Below, piece by piece: positions 1 through 7,599 of a stretch of DNA of 64,000 nt; positions within the stretch are counted from its first letter, which is position 1, and every line of letters starts with the position of its first letter. The translations under genes were made by a program, and so were the position numbers. This DNA is from an uncultured Ruminococcus sp. (lineage in GTDB: Bacteria; Bacillota; Clostridia; Oscillospirales; Ruminococcaceae). The notes under the pieces are model-generated. The model made no database searches and was not told the origin of the DNA. It saw only the letters and a program-made list of their open reading frames with translations. The stretch is taken from NCBI GenBank assembly GCA_934435205.1, contig CAKSAK010000006.1, forward strand, positions 62,001 through 126,000. The letters run 5' to 3'.

Positions 1-126
1 GACCTTGACAGGATCCTTAGTATGGCAGGAAAAAAGGTGAACAGGCTCGAGGTTTCAGTGGGAAAAAATCCTGAACTGAGGGCGTTTATCAAAGAGTGCG
101 AACACATTTTGCTCGCTTGCACATAA
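1..126 (+). CDS. C-terminal fragment of an unknown protein
   Basis: The reading frame open from base 1 runs to a TAA at 124-126 and gives the last 41 residues of a protein that begins outside the window. The tail is Lys/Leu-rich and ends in a short stretch with two Cys (KECEHILLACT). No domain can be recognised. The same-strand position, 75 bases before apbE, leaves open whether it belongs to the Rnf transcript. Confidence 0.5.
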   Translation, partial: DLDRILSMAGKKVNRLEVSVGKNPELRAFIKECEHILLACT

Positions 127-201
127 GAATTTTGATACCGTTGTTATCATACTTCGGATATTATAACACACTTTTCAACTAATTTCAAGTGAGGTATAAA
201 A

Positions 202-1200
202 ATGAAAAAGCCTGAAAGGCGGTTGTTTGTATCGGTAGCGTGTGCGGCGGCTCTTATGGTGTGCGGAGCGGTGATGATACACCTTGATAAAAAGCCTGAC
301 GAAGCGACATTTTTCGCCATGGATTGCCCATGCACAGCGGCTGTATACGGCGGCGACGCTGAGGCGGTGAAAGAGCGGATAAAGTCTTTGGAAAAGCTTT
401 ATTCGCCTTATGAGGAAGGCTCGGAGTTATCACGGCTCAATGAGAGCGGCAGGCTTGAGCTTTCTGAGGAAACTGCACAGCTTATAGAAAAGAGCATAGA
501 GCTTACAAAAAAATACGGCGGAGCGGATATTTCCGCAGGGGCGCTGACAGCACTTTGGAACGTTACTGGCGATGAACCGAGAGTGCCTGAGCAAAGTGAG
601 ATACAGACTGCTCTTTCCGCTGTGGGATATGAGAATATAAAGCTTTCTGGGAGCGAATGTGTCCTTGAAAACGGTACACAGATAGACGTGGGCTGTGACG
701 GAAAGGGCTTTGCACTTGACGAAGTGAAAAAGCTTTTGGATAGCGAAAAAGCCGATTGCGGGGTGGTGAGCTTTGGCTCGTCAACGCTTCTTTACGGGCA
801 GAAGCCGGATAAAACAGATTTCAAGGTTGCGGTCACAGACCCTTTTGATAACGATAACACCTGCCTTAGCTTCACAAGCGGCAGCGGATTTGTTTCCACT
901 TCGGGGGGATATGAGCGTTATTTTGAAGCGCAGGGCAAAAAGTGGAGCCATATTTTTGACCTGACAACAGGTTATCCCTGTGAAACAGACCTTGTTTCTG
1001 TAACTGTTGTGGGGCAAAGCGGCATTGAAACCGATTTTCTGTCTACCTGCATTTTTATTGGCGGAAGCGTTGAGCTTGACAGGTGGCTCAGTGATGAAGA
1101 TATAGAAGTTATTGCCATTGATGAAAATGGCGTAGTTTACTGCTCTGACAGTATAAAGAGCAGGATAAGTATAAGTGATGATAAATTCAGGTTTGAATAG
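202..1200 (+). CDS. apbE: FAD:protein FMN transferase (ApbE family)
   Basis: ApbE enzymes use FAD to attach FMN covalently to a threonine of target proteins, including RnfG and RnfD, outside the membrane. The 332-residue protein starts with a positively charged end and one hydrophobic segment (about residues 9-27), consistent with a lipoprotein-like or membrane-anchored export signal. Family features visible are FFAMDCPCTAAVYG near the start, the NxxGDEP-like WNVTGDEP, DVGCDGKGFALD around residue 155-165, and GYERYFEAQGKKWSHIFD followed by TGYP around residue 250. A ribosome binding site GTGAGG lies before the ATG. It is nine bases upstream of the rnfC region, so it probably supplies flavin attachment for the downstream Rnf subunits. 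Confidence 0.9.
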   Translation: MKKPERRLFVSVACAAALMVCGAVMIHLDKKPDEATFFAMDCPCTAAVYGGDAEAVKERIKSLEKLYSPYEEGSELSRLNESGRLELSEETAQLIEKSIELTKKYGGADISAGALTALWNVTGDEPRVPEQSEIQTALSAVGYENIKLSGSECVLENGTQIDVGCDGKGFALDEVKKLLDSEKADCGVVSFGSSTLLYGQKPDKTDFKVAVTDPFDNDNTCLSFTSGSGFVSTSGGYERYFEAQGKKWSHIFDLTTGYPCETDLVSVTVVGQSGIETDFLSTCIFIGGSVELDRWLSDEDIEVIAIDENGVVYCSDSIKSRISISDDKFRFE

Positions 1201-1227
1201 TCATAAAGTATGATAAGGGGGAAATTT

Positions 1228-2532
1228 ATGAAACTCAACAGCATTTTTCTTTCCCACAAAAAGGGGACGGAAAACAGCGAAACTATCGCCATGCCGCTGC
1301 CTGCAAGAGTGAAGATATCCATGTCACAGCACATGGGAGCACCTTGCGAGCCGACAGTTGCCAATGGTGACAGAGTGCTTGTGGGACAGGTCATAGGCGA
1401 AAGCAACGCTTTTATGTCATGCCCTGTTCACTCGTCTGTGTCAGGCACAGTGGCGGCGATATCCGAACTGCTCACAGCAGGCGGAAAGGTATGCAAAATG
1501 GTGGAGATAGACACCGACGGAGAGCAGGAGGTATCACCTGACGTAAAGCCGCCTGTTATAACAGACAAGGCGAGCCTTTGCGAAGCTGTAAGGCAATCAG
1601 GCTGCTGCGGAATGGGCGGCGCAGGCTTCCCGACGCACATAAAGCTCAACTTTGACGAGGAAAAATACAAGGTGGATACCCTTGTTATAAACGCCGCTGA
1701 GTGTGAGCCTTACATAACAAGCGACTACCGTGAGATGATGGAGAACGCTGACGATGTTATGTGCGGAATAAGGCTCGTGCGTGATATGCTGAAACTGAAA
1801 AAGGTGGTCATCGGTATAGAGGACAACAAGCCGCAGGCTATAAAGCTTATGCGTGAAAAGTCGGCTGATGATGAAAGTATCGAAGTAAAGGTGCTGAAGT
1901 CTTGCTATCCTCAGGGCGCAGAAAAGGTGATAATATTCAACGCCACAGGACGTGTAGTTGGCGAGGGTCAGCTCCCGTCAGATCAGGGCGTTATCGTAAT
2001 GAACGTCACCACAGCAGGCTTTATCGGAGAGTATTCCAAAACTGGTATGCCACTCATATCAAAGCGTATAACCGTTGACGGCGACGCAGTTTCAACGCCT
2101 TGCAACGTGAAAGTACCTATAGGAACTTCTGCGGAGGATATACTGAAATTCGGTGACTGCGATAAAGAAAAGGTTAGAAAAGCCCTTTTTGGCGGTCCTA
2201 TGATGGGAATGTGCCTTTATGAGCTTGACACCCCTGTGACAAAGACCACAAACGCTATTCTTGCATTTGGCGAAAAGACCGATAAGAAAAAGGGTGTCGA
2301 GGACAGATGCGCACAGACAAACTGCATAAAGTGCGGAAGATGTATCTCTGCTTGTCCGCTGAATCTTATGCCTACAGAGCTTGAAAAGGCTTATGACAGG
2401 CGTGATAAGGAAGCGCTTATGAAGCTCAAGGTGGGTCTTTGCATGAACTGCGGTTCGTGTTCATACGTCTGTCCTGCAAAGAGGGATCTTGCAGAGAAAA
2501 ATCAGCTTGCAAAAGCTTTCATAAGAACATAA
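1228..2532 (+). CDS. rnfC: Rnf complex subunit RnfC (NADH-binding, 2x[4Fe-4S])
   Basis: RnfC is the peripheral subunit of the ion-translocating ferredoxin:NAD+ oxidoreductase that handles NADH and carries two [4Fe-4S] clusters. The protein (434 aa) has the N-terminal beta-barrel/lipoyl-like part, a glycine-rich GMGGAGFPTHIK nucleotide-binding segment (about 130-142), and two ferredoxin motifs near the C-terminus, CIKCGRCISACP and CMNCGSCSYVCP. An in-frame ATG exists at 1210, but AAGGGGG at 1214-1221 is ideally spaced for the ATG at 1228, so the later start is chosen. It is shorter than proteobacterial RnfC, which has an alanine-rich tail, and typical of clostridial forms. First gene of rnfCDGEA-x-B. 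Confidence 0.95.
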   Translation: MKLNSIFLSHKKGTENSETIAMPLPARVKISMSQHMGAPCEPTVANGDRVLVGQVIGESNAFMSCPVHSSVSGTVAAISELLTAGGKVCKMVEIDTDGEQEVSPDVKPPVITDKASLCEAVRQSGCCGMGGAGFPTHIKLNFDEEKYKVDTLVINAAECEPYITSDYREMMENADDVMCGIRLVRDMLKLKKVVIGIEDNKPQAIKLMREKSADDESIEVKVLKSCYPQGAEKVIIFNATGRVVGEGQLPSDQGVIVMNVTTAGFIGEYSKTGMPLISKRITVDGDAVSTPCNVKVPIGTSAEDILKFGDCDKEKVRKALFGGPMMGMCLYELDTPVTKTTNAILAFGEKTDKKKGVEDRCAQTNCIKCGRCISACPLNLMPTELEKAYDRRDKEALMKLKVGLCMNCGSCSYVCPAKRDLAEKNQLAKAFIRT

Positions 2533-2546
2533 GGAGGTAAGAAAAT

Positions 2547-3488
2547 ATGGAAAAAATGCTTGTCAGCCCTTCACCTCAGATAAGGGATAATATTTCTACC
2601 TCTAAGGTGATGACCCATGTGCTTGTGGCGCTTTGTCCAGCCCTTGCAATGTCTGCCTATGTTTTCGGCGGACGTGCGCTCATGCTCACAGGCTTTTGCA
2701 TGATAACGGCGCTCATATGGGAAAGGCTTTGCAATCTTATAATGAAAAGACCAGACAGCACAAAGGATATCTCCGCTTTGGTAACGGGTATGCTTTTGGC
2801 GTTCAATCTGCCTGTGACAATGCCTTATTGGCAGGCCGCTATCGGCACATTCGTTGCTATCGTTATAGTAAAACAGCTTTTCGGCGGATTGGGACAGAAT
2901 TTTGCAAACCCTGCTATCGTGGGAAGAATAGTTCTTATGCTTGCTTTCACAGGCAACATGACACATTGGGTAGTGCCATTCTATGACCCTGACAACATCG
3001 TAACAGGTGCGACACCTCTTGCGGCGGCACATTCCGCACCTGCCGACTATCTCGACCTTTTCCTTGGCAGAGTAGGCGGCTGTTTGGGTGAAGTTTCTGC
3101 GGCAGCACTGCTCATTGGCGGTGTATATCTTATAATGATGAAGATAATCTCAGTACATACCCCTCTTGCATTTATCGGCACAGTGTTCGTGTTCTCTTAC
3201 CTTTGCGGCGAGGACGGCATTTATCAGATACTTGCAGGCGGAGTAATGCTCGGTGCATTCTTCATGGCAACTGACTATGTTACAACTCCTGTTACAAAAA
3301 CAGGCAAGGTGATATTCGGTATCGGCTGTGGTATAATCACCTGCGTGATACGCTTCTTTGGCTCTTATCCTGAGGGCGTTTCATTCTCCATACTGCTTAT
3401 GAATATTCTTACACCATATATCGACATGATAACAAAAACTAAGCCTTTAGGGGCTATAACAAAGAAAAAGGAGGCGAAGTCTGAATGA
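2547..3488 (+). CDS. rnfD: Rnf complex membrane subunit RnfD
   Basis: RnfD is an integral membrane subunit carrying a covalently bound FMN. The 313-aa protein shows around eight to ten hydrophobic segments and the flavinylation motif VTGATP, with Thr156 as the expected FMN attachment residue and the likely substrate of the ApbE enzyme encoded at 202-1200. An AAGGAGG site precedes the ATG by a normal distance, and the stop overlaps the rnfG start (ATGA), indicating translational coupling. Confidence 0.95.
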   Translation: MEKMLVSPSPQIRDNISTSKVMTHVLVALCPALAMSAYVFGGRALMLTGFCMITALIWERLCNLIMKRPDSTKDISALVTGMLLAFNLPVTMPYWQAAIGTFVAIVIVKQLFGGLGQNFANPAIVGRIVLMLAFTGNMTHWVVPFYDPDNIVTGATPLAAAHSAPADYLDLFLGRVGGCLGEVSAAALLIGGVYLIMMKIISVHTPLAFIGTVFVFSYLCGEDGIYQILAGGVMLGAFFMATDYVTTPVTKTGKVIFGIGCGIITCVIRFFGSYPEGVSFSILLMNILTPYIDMITKTKPLGAITKKKEAKSE

Positions 3489-4045
3489 AAGATAAAATAA
3501 TGCCTCCATTGGTGCTGACTATAATATGTATAGTTGTCAGCGGACTTTTGGTGCTTGCCTATAATGCCACATATGTTGACAATACAGGTGTTCTTACAGA
3601 CGATATGAAAAAGGGCTGTGAGGAGATATTCGGCAAGGGCAGTTATGAGATAATGCTTGACGGCGAGGGTGACAGCAAGACCCCTGTCACATTCGACACA
3701 GAGGGCGTGAACTCCATTATCACAGACAAGGATAACGGCAGATGTGTTATCGAGATAACAGAGGACGGCTATTCAAAGGGCGGACTTCATCTGCTTATCG
3801 GTATAAACAGCGAGGGAACTATCGAGGGGATAGAATTTCTCTCCATAGGTGAAACTCCGGGTCTTGGCACAAAGGTGCAGGACGAAAGCTTCCTTTCAAA
3901 GCTAAATGGCTTTGGCGTTGACACTGATGAAAATTCTATCGACAATGTTACCGCCGCCACCTATTCTTCAAAGGGAATGAAATCTGCGTGCAAAAAGGCT
4001 GTAAAGCTTTTTGACGAGCATAAGGAGGAGATACTCAATGGCTGA
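3485..4045 (+). CDS. rnfG: Rnf complex FMN-binding subunit RnfG
   Basis: RnfG carries a covalently linked FMN on the extracytoplasmic side. The 186-aa protein has one N-terminal membrane helix (about 8-27) and an FMN-binding domain with the motif DNVTAATYSS, in which Thr159 is the expected attachment residue. The second position is Ala rather than the Gly of the more common (S/T)GAT form. It overlaps rnfD by four bases and rnfE by eight. Confidence 0.95.
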   Translation: MKDKIMPPLVLTIICIVVSGLLVLAYNATYVDNTGVLTDDMKKGCEEIFGKGSYEIMLDGEGDSKTPVTFDTEGVNSIITDKDNGRCVIEITEDGYSKGGLHLLIGINSEGTIEGIEFLSIGETPGLGTKVQDESFLSKLNGFGVDTDENSIDNVTAATYSSKGMKSACKKAVKLFDEHKEEILNG

Positions 4046-4721
4046 GAAAAATTCTAATCTGTATGAATTTACAAAGGGTATCATAAAGCAAAACCCGACA
4101 CTTGTTACGCTCCTTGGTATGTGTCCGACACTTGCGGTCACAACAATGGCTAAAAACGGTATCGGCATGGGACTTGCCACAACGTTCGTGCTTGTCTGCT
4201 CAAACTTTGTTATATCCCTTTTGAAAAACGTTATCCCAAAGGCTGTAAGACTGCCTTGCTTTATTGTAATAATCGCAGGCTTCGTTACTCTTATCGAGTT
4301 TCTTATGAAAGGCTATATACCTGAGCTTTACAGCGCTCTTGGCGTGTTCTTATCCCTTATAACAGTAAACTGTATAATCCTTGGCAGAGCGGAGGCTTTT
4401 GCCAGCAAGAACAAGATATTCCCGTCCATACTTGACGGACTTGGAATGGGTCTTGGCTTTACCCTTTCACTGTTCACAATGGGCTCTATAAGAGAGATAC
4501 TTGGAACAGGCTCATGGTTCGGCTTCAAGATACCTTTCCTGTGCGACGATCCTATGACAGTGTTCATCATGCCGGCAGGCGGATTTTTCGTGCTTGGCTG
4601 TCTTATCGCACTTGTGAACAAGATAGCGAACAAGAAGCCGCCAAAGGAGATATCCTGCTCAGGCTGCCCAAATGCGGCTTTGTGCAAGGGTCAGTGCAGA
4701 ACAGAGAGTGAGGAGGCATAA
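4038..4721 (+). CDS. rnfE: Rnf complex membrane subunit RnfE
   Basis: RnfE is an integral membrane subunit of the Rnf/NqrD family. From the ATG at 4038 (AAGGAGGAG seven bases upstream, inside the end of rnfG) it encodes 227 residues with about six hydrophobic segments. The family-typical KQNPTLVTLLGMCPTLAV stretch, NCIILGRAEAFAS and GSIREILGTGSWFG are present. The C-terminus adds a short Cys-rich tail (CSGCPNAALCKGQC, four Cys) not needed for the family fold and possibly metal-binding. An upstream in-frame start at 4011 is rejected because it lacks a ribosome binding site. Confidence 0.95.
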   Translation: MAEKNSNLYEFTKGIIKQNPTLVTLLGMCPTLAVTTMAKNGIGMGLATTFVLVCSNFVISLLKNVIPKAVRLPCFIVIIAGFVTLIEFLMKGYIPELYSALGVFLSLITVNCIILGRAEAFASKNKIFPSILDGLGMGLGFTLSLFTMGSIREILGTGSWFGFKIPFLCDDPMTVFIMPAGGFFVLGCLIALVNKIANKKPPKEISCSGCPNAALCKGQCRTESEEA

Positions 4722-4723
4722 AA

Positions 4724-5293
4724 ATGAGCTACATACTTATACTTATTGGCTGTGTGTTCGTAAATAACGTTGTGCTTTCTCAGTTCATGGGAATATGTCC
4801 TTTCCTTGGCGTATCAAAGCAGATGAAATCATCTGTGGGAATGGGCGCAGCGGTAATATTCGTTATGATATGCGCAACAGCTATCACATATCCTGTATAC
4901 AGGCTTCTTGAGCATTTCGGTATAGAGTATCTTAAAACAGTGGCGTTCATACTTGTTATAGCAATGTTCGTTCAGCTTGTGGAGATAGTCATGAAAAAGA
5001 TGATGCCGCCTCTCTATAAGGCGCTTGGCGTTTATCTGCCTCTTATCACAACCAACTGTGCAGTTCTCGGCGTTACTATCGGAAACATAGACAACGGCTA
5101 TAATTTTCTTCAGTCCCTCACAAACGCACTTGGAACAGGACTTGCGTTCACACTTGCCCTCCTGCTTTTCAGCGGAGTAAGAGCAAGGATAGAGAACTGC
5201 GATTTTCCTGAGACTTTCAAGGGCGTGCCTGCAACGCTCATTGCGGCGTCTATCGTTTCGCTGAGCTTTATGGGCTTCTCGGGAATAATTTGA
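4724..5293 (+). CDS. rnfA: Rnf complex membrane subunit RnfA
   Basis: RnfA, the membrane partner of RnfE, is recognisable from its start (NNVVLSQFMGICPFLGVSK) and from TTNCAVLGVTIGN in the middle. The 189-aa protein has about six hydrophobic helices. In the Rnf complex RnfA and RnfE form the inverted-repeat core that holds an iron-sulfur centre in the membrane. It begins two bases after rnfE, in the same operon; the conserved Cys residues in GICPF and TNCAV fit the cluster ligands described for the family. Confidence 0.95.
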   Translation: MSYILILIGCVFVNNVVLSQFMGICPFLGVSKQMKSSVGMGAAVIFVMICATAITYPVYRLLEHFGIEYLKTVAFILVIAMFVQLVEIVMKKMMPPLYKALGVYLPLITTNCAVLGVTIGNIDNGYNFLQSLTNALGTGLAFTLALLLFSGVRARIENCDFPETFKGVPATLIAASIVSLSFMGFSGII

Positions 5294-5302
5294 TAATTTG
5301 AT

Positions 5303-6583
5303 ATGAAACATACAAGGGCTGAATTTACAAAGCCGATGAAAAAGACCCACACTATATTGATACCCTCGATGTTGGATTTTCACTTTCCGCTGCTGAAATA
5401 CGCATTTTTGAGCGGCGGATATAAGTGCGATGTTATCGGGGTGAATGAATACAGCCGGTCAAAGATGATAAGCGCAGGCTGGGAATATTCAAATAACGAC
5501 GTCTGCTTTCCCTGCAATCTCATAATAGGGCAGTTCATATGCGCATTAAAAAGCGGTAAATATGACACCGCAAAGACAGCCCTGCTCCTGCCCCAAACGG
5601 GGGGAGGGTGCAGAGCGTGCAATTACATTATGCTGCTGCGAAAGGCACTTTTGAAGGCAGGTCTGCCAAATGTTCCTGTTGTGTCGCTGAATGTCAGCGG
5701 AGTTGAAAAGCACAGCGGATTTTCCATAACGCCGAAAATGGTACTGACGGCTTGTGCGGCCATATATTACAGCGATCTGCTTATGTATCTTTACAATGAG
5801 CTTTCGCCCTATGAGCTGAAAAAAGGCGAAGCCCTCGGCATTGTCCAACGTTGGAACAGCAGGCTTTCAAAGCTTTTTGAGCAAGGCAAAGCCGCCGACC
5901 CTATTTCAATGCCCGTGATATTTCGCAAGATATGCGAAAGCTTTGCAGAGATAAAGTGCGATAAAAGCAGGCAGATCAAAAAGATCGCCATAACAGGGGA
6001 GCTTTACATAAAGTTCTGCGCCCTTGGCAACGGCGAAACTGAGAGATATCTCCGTGAGCTGGGCTGTCAGATATATATGAGCGGCTTTGTGCCTTATATA
6101 ATGTACCTTGCCGATTCCTGCACCAATGACGACAATATTTACGGCAGAAAAACTTTTGCAGGCGTTGGTGCAAAAGCTCTTATCGCCTATATGAAAATGC
6201 TTTGGCGCAAGATGAATTTGGCGCTGGTGCAAAATGGCTTCGAGCCTATGGAGGACTATGAAGCCTTGAAAAGCTATGGCGAAAGCTTTGGCTGCCTTGG
6301 CGAAACAATGGGGGACGGCTGGCTTATCGGTGCAGAAATGTGTTCAGCGTTGAAGAACGGCTGCAAAGGCGTTGTGATACTGCTGTCTTTCGGCTGTCTT
6401 GTTAGCCACACTTGCGCAAGGGGCATAATAAAGCGCATAAAAAAGCTTTACCCCGAAAGCATTATCACCGCCGTTGATTACGATTCGGGTACGGCGGACG
6501 TGAATATCAAAAACCGCATTAAGATGACCCTTGATTTTATGGATAATACGACCAAACTAAATAAATTTGAAAGAGGAGAATGA
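5303..6583 (+). CDS. acyl-CoA dehydratase activase-related protein (DUF2229/COG3580-like)
   Basis: The 426-aa protein resembles the C-terminal part of large BadF/BcrAD/HgdC-type 2-hydroxyacyl-CoA dehydratase activase proteins and their stand-alone relatives. Visible signatures are IPSMLDFHFPLLKYAF at the start, a NNDVCFPCNLIIGQ segment, GGGCRACNY with further Cys, and GETMGDGWLIGAEM near residue 340. These Cys motifs suggest an iron-sulfur site. No ATP-binding ASKHA domain is present, so it is not itself a full activase. Its position, ten bases after rnfA and before rnfB, is unusual and suggests co-expression with the Rnf complex; its role there is not known. The start at 5303 has only a weak ribosome binding site, and an ATG at 5336 is possible. 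Confidence 0.75.
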   Translation: MKHTRAEFTKPMKKTHTILIPSMLDFHFPLLKYAFLSGGYKCDVIGVNEYSRSKMISAGWEYSNNDVCFPCNLIIGQFICALKSGKYDTAKTALLLPQTGGGCRACNYIMLLRKALLKAGLPNVPVVSLNVSGVEKHSGFSITPKMVLTACAAIYYSDLLMYLYNELSPYELKKGEALGIVQRWNSRLSKLFEQGKAADPISMPVIFRKICESFAEIKCDKSRQIKKIAITGELYIKFCALGNGETERYLRELGCQIYMSGFVPYIMYLADSCTNDDNIYGRKTFAGVGAKALIAYMKMLWRKMNLALVQNGFEPMEDYEALKSYGESFGCLGETMGDGWLIGAEMCSALKNGCKGVVILLSFGCLVSHTCARGIIKRIKKLYPESIITAVDYDSGTADVNIKNRIKMTLDFMDNTTKLNKFERGE

Positions 6584-6584
6584 T

Positions 6585-7394
6585 ATGGAATATTTGATCC
6601 CTTTGGCTATATTTGCCGCTTTGGGCATATTGGCAGGCGTTCTGCTGACTGTGGCTTCAAAGGTTTTTGCCGTTGAGGTGGATGAGCGTGTTGACGCTAT
6701 CGCTGAAGCGCTTCCGCAGGCAAATTGCGGAGCTTGCGGATTTTCAGGCTGTGCGGATTATGCTGACGCTATCGTGAACAAGGGTGCTGAATGTAACCTT
6801 TGCCGTCCAGGCGGAGAAGCTGCCGCAAAGAAGATAGCCGAGATAATGGGCGTTGAGGTGACCGCAACAGAGCCGCAGGTGGCTTTCGTGCGCTGTTCGG
6901 GAGATTGCTCTCATACACCGCATAAATACGATTTTGACGGCATTCAGAGCTGTGCGGCGTGCAATAGATTTTATGACGGAAGCAAGCTTTGCACAAGCGG
7001 CTGTCTTGGCTACGGCGATTGTATCAAGGTCTGCTCTCAGGGGGCAATATCTATCGTTGACGGAATTGCCGTTATCGACAAGGCAAAGTGTATGGGCTGC
7101 GGGCTTTGCGCAAAAGCCTGTCCAAATGGTCTTATCGCAGTGAGAAGGATCTCACAGGCTGTGGATATCTGCTGTTCATCAAGAGATGTGGGCAGAGTGA
7201 CAAGGTCTGTTTGCCCTAACGGCTGTATAGGCTGTAAGCTTTGCGAGAAGAACTGTCCGTCAGGCGCTGTTACAGTGCAGAACAACCACGCTGTTATCGA
7301 CTATGACAAGTGTACAAACTGCGGAAAGTGTGCAGAGGTGTGCCGTGTCCACGCTATCAGGTCTATCATGGGCGAAAAAGTGGAAGTGCAGTAA
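6585..7394 (+). CDS. rnfB: Rnf complex subunit RnfB (multi-cluster ferredoxin-like)
   Basis: RnfB accepts electrons from reduced ferredoxin. The 269-aa protein has one N-terminal membrane helix, the four-Cys motif CGACGFSGCADYADAIV followed by a fourth Cys (about residues 48-70), and then several ferredoxin-type CxxCxxCxxxC clusters, including CMGCGLCAKACP, CIGCKLCEKNCP and CTNCGKCAEVC. The ATG at 6585 has AGAGGAG at a good distance and is chosen over a TTG at 6567 that overlaps the upstream gene. It is the last gene of the operon and is followed by a terminator. Confidence 0.95.
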   Translation: MEYLIPLAIFAALGILAGVLLTVASKVFAVEVDERVDAIAEALPQANCGACGFSGCADYADAIVNKGAECNLCRPGGEAAAKKIAEIMGVEVTATEPQVAFVRCSGDCSHTPHKYDFDGIQSCAACNRFYDGSKLCTSGCLGYGDCIKVCSQGAISIVDGIAVIDKAKCMGCGLCAKACPNGLIAVRRISQAVDICCSSRDVGRVTRSVCPNGCIGCKLCEKNCPSGAVTVQNNHAVIDYDKCTNCGKCAEVCRVHAIRSIMGEKVEVQ

Positions 7395-7411
7395 AATATT
7401 TTGCTTTAAAG

Positions 7412-7446
7412 GCTCTCTTGATGTTTATGCGTCAGGGGAGCTTTTT
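7412..7446 (+). terminator. terminator of the rnf operon
   Basis: GCTCTC at 7412-7417 pairs with GGGAGC at 7436-7441, with an inner TGATG/CGTCA stem, and is followed by five T. It sits 18 bases after the rnfB stop. Confidence 0.75.
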
Positions 7447-7503
7447 GTGTGCCAAAAATACACAGCCAAATTTGTGCAGTGTTCACGAAAAGTTCAGCAT
7501 TTG

Positions 7504-7532
7504 TTGACATATACTTATAAATGATTTATAAT
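7504..7532 (+). promoter_or_regulatory. consensus promoter of the first beta-helix gene
   Basis: TTGACA at 7504-7509 and TATAAT at 7527-7532 are separated by exactly 17 bases, a perfect housekeeping sigma promoter 68 bases upstream of the gene start. Confidence 0.85.
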
Positions 7533-7599
7533 ACTATTTGTACGAATAATTGTCAGCGGCAAGAAAAATATAGCCGAATTTTAAGGAGAACACAGCAGA

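Noticed and set aside
2571..3032. 153-codon leftward frame opposite rnfD
   Set aside because: It is a shadow of a strongly conserved rnf gene, with no ribosome binding site and an unlikely Cys/His/Arg-rich composition.
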